Numbered from the stretch's first letter, positions 45,166-54,059 are shown. The stretch: DNA of 64,000 nt from Chryseobacterium sp. CY350 (GCF_027945075.1 NZ_CP116034.1:3162001-3226000); one strand, 5' to 3'. The notes: generated by a model not told the origin, from the sequence alone. Program-made: numbers and translations.

Positions 45166-45438
45166 ATGAGTAATTACCTAAAGAAGTATTGGATTTTAAT
45201 TTTAATTGTAATAATTGGAATCAATTTTTTGGGATTTTATTTTGTCAAAGAATCAATTGAGATTTCAGATGCTTTAGAACATGCAGAGTCAGCTGAAATA
45301 ATAGAAAATCTTAAAAGAAAAGATTTTTTCTACACATCATTTATCAGAATCGTATTGATTTTAGATGGTCTGTTGATTCTTTTTTTACCATATCTAATTA
45401 TTAAAAGTATTAAAAAATTTAATTTAAGTAAAAAGTAA
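45166..45438 (+). CDS. small membrane protein
   Basis: 90 residues from the ATG at 45166, which is favoured over TTG at 45160. Two TM helices (ILILIVIIGINFLGFYFV and IVLILDGLLILFLPYLII) flank a charged helix. I recognise no family. It ends 8 nt before paaZ and starts 16 nt after the hydrolase gene, so it is in the same transcript. Confidence 0.65.
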   Translation: MSNYLKKYWILILIVIIGINFLGFYFVKESIEISDALEHAESAEIIENLKRKDFFYTSFIRIVLILDGLLILFLPYLIIKSIKKFNLSKK

Positions 45439-45446
45439 AAAACAAT

Positions 45447-47942
45447 ATGCAAAAACTAAAAAACTATATTCACGGCGAATGGATTGAAGGTACTGGAAAC
45501 GGAATTCCTTTGTATAATGCTGTAACAGGAGAGCAGGTTGCCGTTTCGGATACGGAAGGTTTGAATTTCGAGCAGGCTCTTGACTACGGAAGAACAGTCG
45601 GTTATAAAAATCTTTCATCCATGACGTTTTACGATCGTGGTGAAATGTTGAAAAAAGTTGCGTTGTATCTTTTAGAAAGAAAGAAAAAATATTACGAATT
45701 ATCCTATAAAACCGGAGCCACCCACACCGATTCCTGGGTAGATATTGAAGGTGGTTTTGGTACATTCTTTACCTATTCGGGATTAGCAAAAAGAATGCTT
45801 CCGAATACTCCGTTTTGGGTAGATGGTGACACTCAGAAAATTTCTGCAAACGGAACTTTTTTAGGAACTCATATTTTAACGCCAAGTGAGGGCGTTTCTG
45901 TACAAATTAATGCTTATAATTTTCCGGTTTGGGGAATGCTTGAAAAACTTTCGACTTCTTTGTTGGCGGGAGTTCCAAGTATTGTAAAGCCTTCGCCTTA
46001 CGGTTCTTATTTAACGAATGCCGTTTTTCAGGATATGATTGAAAGTGGCGTTCTTCCGGAAGGTGCGCTTCAATTGGTTTGTGGCGAACCGGGAAATATT
46101 CTGGATTACGTTCAGGATGGAGATTCTGTTCTCTTCACAGGTTCTGCAACGACTGGGAAAAAATTAAAATCTTTACCTTCAGTTTCAGGAAATTCTGTTC
46201 GTTTCAATATGGAAGCAGATTCTTTGAATTGTTCGATACTTGGCTTGGATGCAAAACCGGGAACTCCTGAATTTGATTTGTTCATCAAAGAAGTCCGCAA
46301 TGAAATGACCACTAAAGCCGGACAAAAATGTACGGCGATCAGAAGAATTTTGGTTCCGGAAAACTTAATTGGCGATGTTCAAAATGCTTTATCTAAAGCT
46401 TTAGACCAGACAAAAATTGGAAGTCCGCTAAGCAGAGAAACAAGAATGGGTTCTTTGGTCGGAAGACAGCAATATGACGAAGTTTTAAGAAAAGTAGATA
46501 TTCTGAAAACAGAAAATGAACTGATTTACGACGGCAAACATGAATTGGTAGATGCTGATTACGAAAATGGTGCATTTATGTCTCCGAAATTATTCTTAAA
46601 TGATTCTCCTTTCACTAAAAATATCTCTCATGACGTTGAAGCTTTCGGTCCGGTTTCTACTTTGATGCCTTACAAAGATGCGGATGAAGCGGCTGCTTTG
46701 GCAAAAAGAGGAAAAGGAAGCCTTGTCGGCTCAATTATTTCTCACGACGAGAAATTTGTAGCTGAAACTTCGTGGAAGATGGCTTCTCAGCACGGGAGAA
46801 TTTTCGTATTAAACAGACATAATGCCAAAGAAAGCACAGGTCACGGTTCGCCACTTCCGACTTTGATGCACGGTGGCCCCGGAAGAGCAGGAGGCGGTGA
46901 GGAAATGGGCGGACTGAATGGTCTTCATTTCTTCCTGCAGAAAACAGCAATTCAGGGTTCGCCGGATATTTTGACGGCAATTACAAAAGTTTATCAGCAA
47001 GGCGCTGAGAAAAAATATTCAGACAAACATCCTTTCCAGAAATATTTCGAAGAAGTTGAGGTCGGAGATTCTCTAGAAACAGCAGGTAGAACGGTAACTG
47101 ATGCCGATATCGTGAATTTCTCTAATGTTTCATGGGATCACTTTTACGCACACACAGACGCAACAAGTTTGACGGGAACAATCTTTGATAAAACTGTTGC
47201 TCACGGATATTTTATCCTTTCTGCAGCTGCCGGATTATTCGTATCAGGAAAAAAAGGACCAGTTATCGCCAATTACGGTTTAGAAAACTGTTCGTTTTTC
47301 AAGCCTGTTTACGCAGGAGATACAATTACGGTTTATTTGACTGCAAAAGAAAAGATCAACAGAGGAGTAAAAGGAAGAAATATTCCTTCAGGAGTTGTAA
47401 AATGGTTGGTTGAGGTGATTAACCAGAGAGACGAGGTAGTTTGTGTGGCAACGATTCTTACGTTGGTTGCAAAACAGTCTTCTTTTATTGATTTTAAAGT
47501 TCAGAATATTCAGAAAAAGTTAAATGGCTTAACTGAAAATACAAAACCTGTTTTCGGAAATTTCACTCCGCAGTTAATGGTTGAGCATTTGGAAGAAGTT
47601 TTAAGAAACGGTTTAGGAAATTTAAAACCTGAAGATTTTGATGACATTCCAGCTGACAAACTCGAAAAACTTCAGGATTGGCTGTATACAGACAAGAAAA
47701 TCCGTCCTGGAGCACAGTATCCTTTATTGAAAGAAGGTGAAGTTCCTCAGAATAAAAATAAAAATCTGGAGGCGGCTAAAAATCAGTTAGTTGAAACTTT
47801 AAAGGAGTTTATTGTTTATTATAAAGAAAATCCTTTTAAGGAACATTACCACCCTAGATTCGGACATTTGAATAAAGAGATGATGGAACTTTTCCAGAGA
47901 AAACATTTTACGCATCATTTTGAGCAGTTTGGATTGATTTAA
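45447..47942 (+). CDS. paaZ: PaaZ bifunctional enzyme with a C-terminal DinB-like extension
   Basis: 831 residues, about 150 longer than E. coli PaaZ (681). Residues 1-520 are an aldehyde dehydrogenase with the catalytic Cys in TKAGQKCTAIRR. Residues about 535-675 form a MaoC-like hotdog hydratase (ADIVNFSNVSWDHFYAHTD). Together they open the oxepin ring and oxidise the aldehyde. Residues about 685-831 resemble DUF1569/DinB-like four-helix proteins: FTPQLMVEHLEEVLRNG, YPLLKEGEVPQNKNK and the end FTHHFEQFG, with His714 and His820/823/824 as possible metal ligands. Last gene of the operon, with a terminator 26 nt on. Confidence 0.95.
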   Translation: MQKLKNYIHGEWIEGTGNGIPLYNAVTGEQVAVSDTEGLNFEQALDYGRTVGYKNLSSMTFYDRGEMLKKVALYLLERKKKYYELSYKTGATHTDSWVDIEGGFGTFFTYSGLAKRMLPNTPFWVDGDTQKISANGTFLGTHILTPSEGVSVQINAYNFPVWGMLEKLSTSLLAGVPSIVKPSPYGSYLTNAVFQDMIESGVLPEGALQLVCGEPGNILDYVQDGDSVLFTGSATTGKKLKSLPSVSGNSVRFNMEADSLNCSILGLDAKPGTPEFDLFIKEVRNEMTTKAGQKCTAIRRILVPENLIGDVQNALSKALDQTKIGSPLSRETRMGSLVGRQQYDEVLRKVDILKTENELIYDGKHELVDADYENGAFMSPKLFLNDSPFTKNISHDVEAFGPVSTLMPYKDADEAAALAKRGKGSLVGSIISHDEKFVAETSWKMASQHGRIFVLNRHNAKESTGHGSPLPTLMHGGPGRAGGGEEMGGLNGLHFFLQKTAIQGSPDILTAITKVYQQGAEKKYSDKHPFQKYFEEVEVGDSLETAGRTVTDADIVNFSNVSWDHFYAHTDATSLTGTIFDKTVAHGYFILSAAAGLFVSGKKGPVIANYGLENCSFFKPVYAGDTITVYLTAKEKINRGVKGRNIPSGVVKWLVEVINQRDEVVCVATILTLVAKQSSFIDFKVQNIQKKLNGLTENTKPVFGNFTPQLMVEHLEEVLRNGLGNLKPEDFDDIPADKLEKLQDWLYTDKKIRPGAQYPLLKEGEVPQNKNKNLEAAKNQLVETLKEFIVYYKENPFKEHYHPRFGHLNKEMMELFQRKHFTHHFEQFGLI

Positions 47943-48299
47943 ATTCAAAATAAATCATCAATTATACATCCCTTTTAGCTTTTGCTGAAAGGGATTTTTT
48001 ATAATATTAAACATGAAATTTTTAAGTTACCATTTCCAGTTTATTTGTGAATATCAAGCTTTTTTCAGATGAAAATTTTAAAAAGATGTGTTCCGGATAT
48101 TCAAATTATAAACCACTAGAAAAATAATTTAATAAATATCTGTATTATTTTGAACTGAGATTCTGTCTTTCATAATTAAATTATGGTATTTATTTTTAAA
48201 ATAATTCACACATCTTTAAACAATTTGGTGTGATTTAATCAAATAAATTATTGATATTTGAGGAAGTTTTAGAGGACTTATTTTTAACAATAAAATATT
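47943..48299. other. gene-free region after paaZ
   Basis: 357 nt. It starts with the operon terminator (47968-48000). The rest is AT-rich with no ORF or clear promoter that I can support. A 10-bp inverted pair AAAGATGTGT/ACACATCTTT occurs far apart and is probably chance. Confidence 0.5.
47968..48000 (+). terminator. terminator of the paa operon
   Basis: A 12-bp stem ATCCCTTTTAGC/GCTGAAAGGGAT with one G-U pair and a 4-nt loop, then a T run. Confidence 0.88.
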
Positions 48300-48836
48300 A
48301 TGGAAACAGAATTTTTCAAGGATTTCGACTTTAAGGGTTTTTGGAGTGAGTGCAGCTATTCTGCCAGAGATTATATTGGTGCTTTTCCGGATGAGGAGAT
48401 GATTGTTTCTGTAGAAAAGGAACTTGGCTATAAACTACCGGGTTCTTACATTCAGATGATGAAATTGCAGAATGGAGGTCTGGCAAATAAGTCTGTATTT
48501 CCGACTTCTGAGGCTAATTCATGGGCAGATGATCATGTGGCAATCAACGGAATAATGGGTATCGGAAGGGAAAGAATATATTCTCTCTGCGGAGAACAAG
48601 GCAGTCAGTTTATGATTGACGAGTGGGGCTATCCGGCGATTGGAATTTATTTTGCAGACTGTCCTTCTGCGGGACACGATATGGTTCTTCTTGATTACTC
48701 GAACTGCGGCAGAGAAGGCGAGCCGGAGGTTGTGCATATTGATCAGGAAAACGATTTTAAAAAAACTTTTCTTGCAAAAGATTTTGAAACTTTTATCAGA
48801 GGTCTGAGAGAAGAGGAAGAATTTGATGTAGAATAA
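48300..48836 (+). CDS. SMI1/KNR4 (SUKH) family protein
   Basis: 178 residues. The SUKH pattern is visible in VEKELGYKLPGSYIQMMKLQNGG, GIYFADCPSAGHDMVLLDYS and a C-terminal GLREEEEFDVE. SUKH proteins are often immunity proteins against polymorphic toxins, and some have other protein-binding roles. No toxin gene lies beside it. It ends 1 nt before a SMUG2-type glycosylase gene. Confidence 0.85.
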   Translation: METEFFKDFDFKGFWSECSYSARDYIGAFPDEEMIVSVEKELGYKLPGSYIQMMKLQNGGLANKSVFPTSEANSWADDHVAINGIMGIGRERIYSLCGEQGSQFMIDEWGYPAIGIYFADCPSAGHDMVLLDYSNCGREGEPEVVHIDQENDFKKTFLAKDFETFIRGLREEEEFDVE

Positions 48837-48837
48837 T

Positions 48838-49551
48838 ATGCATCACCATAATTTTGCGGATAAAGTTGTTGAGTTTAATACCAACCTGCATTATTCAGGA
48901 ACTTTGCCCTCTGATTTCGAAGTCTTAAATCCCTACCTGAATAATCCAGAAACGCTCTCGGTAATGCAGCAGTTTTATCGGAAATATTACAGCGATTACG
49001 ATCAGCGGAAATTTATCATCGGTATCAATCCGAGTCGTCACGGAGCTGGAATTACAGGTGTCCCGTTTACCGATACGAAAAGGCTGGAAAACGTTTGCGG
49101 CATCAAAATGATGTCTGCACGTACTCACGAAATTTCATCTGTTTTTATTTACGATATGATCGCTGCTTATGGCGGTGCTGAGAAATTTTATAAAGAATTT
49201 TACATCAACTCTCCATTTCCTTTAGCAATTGTCAGGAAGTCGAAAGGCAGCTGGATCAATGCCAATTATTATGATGATAAGGCGCTTTTTAGCGATGTGA
49301 AAAATTTCATGATCAATTCTTTACAAAAACATATCAGTTTGGGTCTAGATATTTCTGAAGTTTTTGTTCTCGGTAAAAAGAATGCAGATTTTATGTCTAA
49401 ATTAAATTCGGAGGCAAAATTGTTTGCGAAAATGACGGTTTTGGAACATCCTAGATATATTCAGCAATACAAATCAAAGGAAAAAGATCTTTATATCGAC
49501 AAGTATATTTTAGCTTTAAAAAAAATGAATTATTTAAATGATGATAGGTAA
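48838..49551 (+). CDS. SMUG2-type uracil-DNA glycosylase family protein
   Basis: 237 residues with the glycosylase signature FIIGINPSRHGAGITGVPFTD (residues about 59-79) and the late LEHPRYIQQY, the position of the HPS-type motif. These enzymes remove uracil or damaged pyrimidines from DNA. The start gives MHHHNF, a natural His run. It follows the SUKH gene directly, so the two share a transcript. Enzymatic specificity is unknown. Confidence 0.88.
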   Translation: MHHHNFADKVVEFNTNLHYSGTLPSDFEVLNPYLNNPETLSVMQQFYRKYYSDYDQRKFIIGINPSRHGAGITGVPFTDTKRLENVCGIKMMSARTHEISSVFIYDMIAAYGGAEKFYKEFYINSPFPLAIVRKSKGSWINANYYDDKALFSDVKNFMINSLQKHISLGLDISEVFVLGKKNADFMSKLNSEAKLFAKMTVLEHPRYIQQYKSKEKDLYIDKYILALKKMNYLNDDR

Positions 49552-49878
49552 TTTTAATTGACGTATTTGTTTTAGAAAAAAATCTTCAGGAGTAATTTGG
49601 GTCGATAAAAAATAAAAACCTTCGAGTGATTTCAAAGGTTTAATCATTCATGTAATAGAATCATCATCTGAAAACTATATCATCAAGTTTTCATGGGCGA
49701 TAGTTTTTGGCAGATTTATAATTTCTTATCGATTTTTTTCTGCCTTACATGATTAGATAGTCCTCTCATCACTTAGTTTTTACCTAATCATGTCACAAAG
49801 AAACAAATTCTTTTGTGATAATTTTTCAGTAGAAATACCAATTTTAGAGATTCAGTAATTATACGCAATCTTGCAGTT
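49552..49878. other. gene-free region between convergent genes
   Basis: 327 nt. It holds a weak hairpin AAACCTT/AAGGTTT (about 49616-49641), possibly a terminator for the glycosylase gene, and an imperfect inverted repeat ACATGATTAG (49747) / CTAATCATGT (49784). No ORF is convincing. Confidence 0.45.
49747..49793. repeat. inverted repeat, 10-bp perfect arms
   Basis: ACATGATTAG at 49747-49756 and CTAATCATGT at 49784-49793, extended at 13 of 15 positions, around a 27-nt centre. It lies in the region between convergent genes, near the end of the NarL module B gene. Function unknown. Confidence 0.4.
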
Positions 49879-50553
49879 TTATAATTTAAAAGGAAGATCG
49901 TAGATTCCGTTTACCACAGCATAAATCACCATTCCGACCGTATTTTTTGCGCCGATTTTATCTAAAATTCTCTGTCGGTGACTTTCAATTGTTCTGGGAC
50001 TCAACGATAATTTTTCTGCGATTTCGTTATTTGTAAGTTCTTTGCAGATCAGTCGCACCACTTCTTTTTCTCTTTCAGAAAGCTCATCATTTTCATTAAA
50101 TAAACCTTTGTTTTTTTGCGAGTCATTAAGGTACGATAAAAGTAATCTGTGGTCTTCAGCGGTGAAATACACTCCGTTTTTATGAACCCGCGTAATCGCT
50201 TCGATAAAGGTTTTTTTATCTGAATTTTTCGGCAAAAATGCAGAAACCCCAAGCTTTACCATGTAGCCCAGAACACTGCTTTTGTAGTGAGAAGAAAGAA
50301 TGATGATCTTGAGTTCCGGATATGTTTCTCGAAGAATCTCTACAAGCTCAAAACCGTCCATCGGGTGCATTTGGATGTCGACCAGACAAATGTGCGGAAA
50401 CTCTTGTGGCGAGATGCTTCTAAGGCTGTCGAGAAAATCATCACCATTATTTGATGTGATGGTAACGGAAATGCTCTGTTCCGTAGAAAGAAGCATTTTT
50501 ACTCCTTCCACGATCAGCTGTTCGTCGTCTATTATGGCGATATTGGTGATCAT
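49879..50553 (-). CDS. NarL/LuxR-type response regulator (module B)
   Basis: 224 residues: receiver with the phospho-acceptor Asp in ICLVDIQMHPMDGF, then LuxR helix-turn-helix (ELTNNEIAEKLSLSPRTIES, KIGAKNTVGMVIYAV). It overlaps the kinase gene by 4 nt. It is the paralogue of the regulator at 26608 and the last gene of module B. Confidence 0.93.
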   Translation of the reverse strand: MITNIAIIDDEQLIVEGVKMLLSTEQSISVTITSNNGDDFLDSLRSISPQEFPHICLVDIQMHPMDGFELVEILRETYPELKIIILSSHYKSSVLGYMVKLGVSAFLPKNSDKKTFIEAITRVHKNGVYFTAEDHRLLLSYLNDSQKNKGLFNENDELSEREKEVVRLICKELTNNEIAEKLSLSPRTIESHRQRILDKIGAKNTVGMVIYAVVNGIYDLPFKL

Positions 50554-51383
50554 ATAGTTGCTTTTTGCTGAATTTTAATGATAAGCTGTGTCCTTTTTCC
50601 GATTATATTTTTCCATTTGTACACTGCGTCCAGAGATTGCAGTCGGGATTCGATATTTTTAATGCCCATTCCTCTTTTCGTTTCATCATATATAAAGCTG
50701 TTTCCGTTATCCATAATGATTATTGCAAGACTGTCTCTATTATCTTTTATGTAAATTGTAATCTCGGTTGCTGATGAATGTTTAATCACATTTGTTGTAA
50801 ATTCCTGAATAATCCTGTAGATCTGAACCTCAGTAAATATATCTTTTTTATGATATTCTGAATTGACGTTCAAATTGATTTTTATTTTTTGAGAAAGGTT
50901 TGTGATCAATTCTTCAATGTATAAAATGAGCCCGAGCTTTTCGAGATTTACAGGATAGAGAGAATGCGAAATGCTTCTCGCAGCGTCAATTAATTCCGAG
51001 ATTTGCTTAGATATTACTTTTTCCGTCGCTTCTTTATTGTTGATGTCAATATTATGAATCCACAGGGAGAGAATATTGAGACGGTTACCAATGTCATCGT
51101 GCACCAGGATTGCCATTCTTTTTCGCTCATCTTCCTGAATCAGGGTTCCTTCCATCGCAAGGTTTTTCTGATGAAGAATTTCCAGATCGTGCTGCCTGTT
51201 TTTTTCACTGATGATTCTCTCTGTGAAAAGCTTGTAAGCCAGCAATATAAAAACCATGATAATTATTAGAGCAATAATTAACACGATAAAAATGATGATA
51301 TTTAGGTTTACTTCTTTAATCGTAGAAATGTATAAATAAATGATGAATAGAGAACGCAGGTCAATATATTGTTGATTCCCCAC
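50550..51383 (-). CDS. HisKA_3-type sensor kinase (module B)
   Basis: About 277 residues if the GTG at 51383 is used. A strong TM helix (NIIIFIVLIIALIIIMVFIL) follows a short leader. The HisKA_3 motif is RMAILVHDDIGNRLNIL and the ATPase domain has IIQEFTTNVIKHS and MGIKNIESRLQSL. By comparison with module A the true start should be just before the TM helix, but no ATG is there, so the start is uncertain. It overlaps the multi-TM gene by up to 76 nt. No sensor domain is present. Confidence 0.9.
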   Translation of the reverse strand: MGNQQYIDLRSLFIIYLYISTIKEVNLNIIIFIVLIIALIIIMVFILLAYKLFTERIISEKNRQHDLEILHQKNLAMEGTLIQEDERKRMAILVHDDIGNRLNILSLWIHNIDINNKEATEKVISKQISELIDAARSISHSLYPVNLEKLGLILYIEELITNLSQKIKINLNVNSEYHKKDIFTEVQIYRIIQEFTTNVIKHSSATEITIYIKDNRDSLAIIIMDNGNSFIYDETKRGMGIKNIESRLQSLDAVYKWKNIIGKRTQLIIKIQQKATI

Positions 51384-51928
51384 ACCAGATAAGCGTGTGA
51401 GATGAGCATATTACCGAGCTTATTGTGAAGAATAAAGATGAAAGCCGAAACTGCATAATACAGAAATATAAAAGCATCAGCCAAAAGAAAGCGATTATCT
51501 GATTCTGTTTTTCTAATTTCATGAAGCAAAGCAAGCCCCGCAAACCCGAATATAATGATATTGGAGATCACTTTTACGTAGTCATGATTGAGATCATTTA
51601 AGAAAAGCTGAGCAACAAGATACACCAGACCTAAAACAGGTATTAAATAAAGCCATATTTTCTGGAAATTGAGTTTTTTAAGATATAAAAACGTGAGAAT
51701 AAAAAACACTCCGCCAATGTAGAAAGGGTAAATGTGATCAGTAGCCGTAGCATGCAAAAAATCTACTGAAACTGTCACCGCGCCTTCTATGAGAAATGTG
51801 TAAATAAGATAGTACGTATACCATCTCTCAGTATCGCGTAATTTTTTAAATTTTACGATACCACAAATCATCGCTACAAACAGAAAAAAGTAGCTGAGAT
51901 ATATTGTTGTGAAGAAAAAAAGTTCCAT
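51308..51928 (-). CDS. multi-TM membrane protein, possible detached sensor (module B)
   Basis: 206 residues with about six to seven TM helices and short loops. Position and size match the protein at 28010 in module A, but the two sequences do not look alike beyond hydrophobicity. It is first in the operon with the HisKA_3 kinase and NarL regulator, which overlap behind it. A membrane-embedded sensor function is inferred from this repeated context. Confidence 0.8.
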   Translation of the reverse strand: MELFFFTTIYLSYFFLFVAMICGIVKFKKLRDTERWYTYYLIYTFLIEGAVTVSVDFLHATATDHIYPFYIGGVFFILTFLYLKKLNFQKIWLYLIPVLGLVYLVAQLFLNDLNHDYVKVISNIIIFGFAGLALLHEIRKTESDNRFLLADAFIFLYYAVSAFIFILHNKLGNMLISHAYLVWGINNILTCVLYSSFIYTFLRLKK

Positions 51929-51998
51929 AAAATGCTAGCTGATAATTGATAATCAGGATAATAAATAATTTGCAATATTTTTAAAATTAATAATTTGT

Positions 51999-52136
51999 GA
52001 TATGACTATAAAAATATGCAAATGTTTTCCATTAAACAAAATAGTAATCATTGATTTTTGATAAATTATTATCATTTTATTAAAATTTAAGCTAAGATAT
52101 TTACGAATAAAATATTATTATGATTTTAGTCATATC
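51999..52136. promoter_or_regulatory. distant inverted repeat upstream of the hydratase gene
   Basis: GATATGACTA at 51999-52008 and TAGTCATATC at 52127-52136 are exact reverse complements, 118 nt apart, in the 282-nt divergent region between module B and the hydratase. One position past the arm mismatches and three further A-T pairs follow. It could be a pair of sites for one regulator. Confidence 0.35.
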
Positions 52137-52210
52137 CTACAAGTGTTTTCATTAATTGATCAGATTAAATTACTTTTGTAATCAATAATTCCAAACTATA
52201 AACTTAGATT

Positions 52211-52975
52211 ATGACTGACTTTGTAACATCAGAAATTAAAAGCAATATCGCCGAGATCACTTTCGGAACTCAAAAAAGTAATGCCCTTCCTGGTAGCATC
52301 CTCGAAAAGCTGGCTCAAACAATTTTGGAAGAAGGAGCAAAAACCGAAGTAAAAGCAATTCTTGTGAAAAGTGAAGGGCAAAAAGCCTTTTGTGCAGGCG
52401 CAAGTTTCGATGAGTTGCTGGCGATCGAAGAGCTGGAAGCTTCTACAAAGTTTTTCGGTGGTTTTGCTAAAGTTTTGAACGCGATGAGAAACTGCGGTAA
52501 AATTGTAGTCGTAAGAGTACAGGGAAAAACTACAGGAGGAGGAGTAGGATTAGCCTGTGGAGCAGATTATTGTTTTGCAACAAAAGATTCTGCGTTGGCA
52601 CTTACAGAGGTAAACCTGGGAATTGGGCCATTCGTGATCGGGCCATATGTGGAAAGAAAAATAGGTAAATCTCAGTTTTCGGCAATGGCAATTGATGCAG
52701 ATTTCAGATCCGCAGAATGGGCAGAACAGCATAATATTTACCATTCCGTATCTGAAAACATTGCTGAGATGGATTCTAAACTAGAAAAATTTTTAAATAC
52801 ATTAGCAGCGAGAAGCGAAGATGCTTTATCTCTAATCAAGAAAGTTTCATGGGAAGGCACCGAGCATTTTAACGAATTGATGCCTGCGAGAATTCACATG
52901 AGCGCGAGTCTTATTCTTGAAGATTCTGCCAAAAAAAATATCGAAGCAATCAAAGAAAGATTGAGAGAAAAATAA
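52211..52975 (+). CDS. enoyl-CoA hydratase/isomerase family protein
   Basis: 254 residues with crotonase motifs SEGQKAFCAGASFDEL, the oxyanion-hole stretch GKTTGGGVGLACGADYCFA and EVNLGIGPFVIGP. The sequence is distinct from PaaG at 38963. It could supply the PaaF hydration of 2,3-dehydroadipyl-CoA, which has no dedicated gene in the locus, but other CoA pathways are possible. It stands alone with a hairpin at 52979 behind it. Confidence 0.85.
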   Translation: MTDFVTSEIKSNIAEITFGTQKSNALPGSILEKLAQTILEEGAKTEVKAILVKSEGQKAFCAGASFDELLAIEELEASTKFFGGFAKVLNAMRNCGKIVVVRVQGKTTGGGVGLACGADYCFATKDSALALTEVNLGIGPFVIGPYVERKIGKSQFSAMAIDADFRSAEWAEQHNIYHSVSENIAEMDSKLEKFLNTLAARSEDALSLIKKVSWEGTEHFNELMPARIHMSASLILEDSAKKNIEAIKERLREK

Positions 52976-52978
52976 GAA

Positions 52979-53013
52979 AGGGAAAAAACACCTCGTAAAA
53001 AGGGTGTTTTCCC
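52979..53013 (+). terminator. hairpin after the hydratase gene
   Basis: Stem AAAACACC/GGTGTTTT extended by GGG/CCC with bulged A residues. No T run follows, so it may be a weak terminator or a transcript-end hairpin. Confidence 0.5.
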
Positions 53014-53074
53014 TCTAAAATCTTGCTTTCAGTCAAAGTAGTTTTGTATCAAATAATTTATAAAACTCTTTATT

Positions 53075-53806
53075 ATGAAAGCAAGATTTTTTTTATGTCT
53101 TATGACAGCCGCAGCTTTGGTGTTTAGCTGCAAAAGTGACGATGAGGAAATTGTACCTCATCCGGAAGCGTTTACCTACAGTGCCGTAACAGGTATGAGT
53201 ACCGGAAATTCTTCTGTTGCCGGAACTGCAGCACCGGCGGGATACAGCTGGAGCGAAGTGAAAGCGCCGCAAAGTACATGGGGACTCAACGGAACAATGG
53301 GAGACCGCATGCTGACTGATGATTTTCAGGTGCCTTCCGGTGAAAAATGGAATGTGCAGAATTTGTACTTCTATTCTTACCAAACGGGTTTTTCCGGAAC
53401 TACATTTCCGGTGAGCGAATTTTACTTTGAAATTTACTCGTCTGATCCTTCGGTCGCAGGAGCCGTAAAAATATACGGTGATACAACAACCAACCGATAT
53501 ATCTCTTCTGAAGAGACCAAGTGGTACAGAATTCTACAGGGACAAACGGATAATACCAGCAGAAAAATTTATAAAATGAAGATAAATTCGCCGGATCTAA
53601 ATCTAGCTTCAGGAAACTATTGGATAAAATGGGGATCGAAAACATCTTCAGGAAGTCATTTTTACCCTCAGTTTCCTCATGATGCATCCAAGGTAAACAA
53701 CGCACAACAGTTTGTAGTTGCAAGTTCTACATGGGTAAATTTAGATGATGGCGGGCAGCGCGTAAGTTTTCCCTTTGAGATCTCAGGAACCAAACTTCCC
53801 AATTAA
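53075..53806 (+). CDS. surface-type lipoprotein of unknown function
   Basis: 243 residues. The lipobox ends AALVFSC and is followed by KSDDEE, an acidic patch like the lipoprotein export signal that sends Bacteroidota lipoproteins to the cell surface. The mature part is Ser/Thr/Gly-rich with many aromatic residues and predicted beta strands (DFQVPSGEKWNVQNLYFYSY), as in carbohydrate-binding or adhesin domains. I recognise no family. A terminator follows at 53828. Confidence 0.8.
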   Translation: MKARFFLCLMTAAALVFSCKSDDEEIVPHPEAFTYSAVTGMSTGNSSVAGTAAPAGYSWSEVKAPQSTWGLNGTMGDRMLTDDFQVPSGEKWNVQNLYFYSYQTGFSGTTFPVSEFYFEIYSSDPSVAGAVKIYGDTTTNRYISSEETKWYRILQGQTDNTSRKIYKMKINSPDLNLASGNYWIKWGSKTSSGSHFYPQFPHDASKVNNAQQFVVASSTWVNLDDGGQRVSFPFEISGTKLPN

Positions 53807-53827
53807 ACAAACCTAAACCAAATCACA

Positions 53828-53860
53828 AAGCCGTTCTGAAATTCAGAATGGTTTTTTTTT
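53828..53860 (+). terminator. terminator after the surface lipoprotein
   Basis: Stem CCGTTCTGAA/TTCAGAATGG (10 bp with one G-U pair, loop of one to three nt), followed by a run of nine T. Confidence 0.88.
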
Positions 53861-54059
53861 GCAAATCAAAAATTTAAAGCAGATTTCATTTTTATTTAAA
53901 TACAAATTCGACAAATTGCTGGTGGTTTTATGTTTTAAACTTGGTTTGAAATTTTATATTTAATATCTTGTTTACTTAAAAATCTAGAAGTATACCATCA
54001 TTTATTCGAGGCTGAAAATTCTTAAAGTTTTGAATATGATGTTTATTTAAACTGTTACC

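Noticed and set aside
48080..48215. Inverted pair AAAGATGTGT/ACACATCTTT after the paa terminator
   Set aside because: More than 100 nt apart in very AT-rich DNA with no gene-start relation; likely chance.
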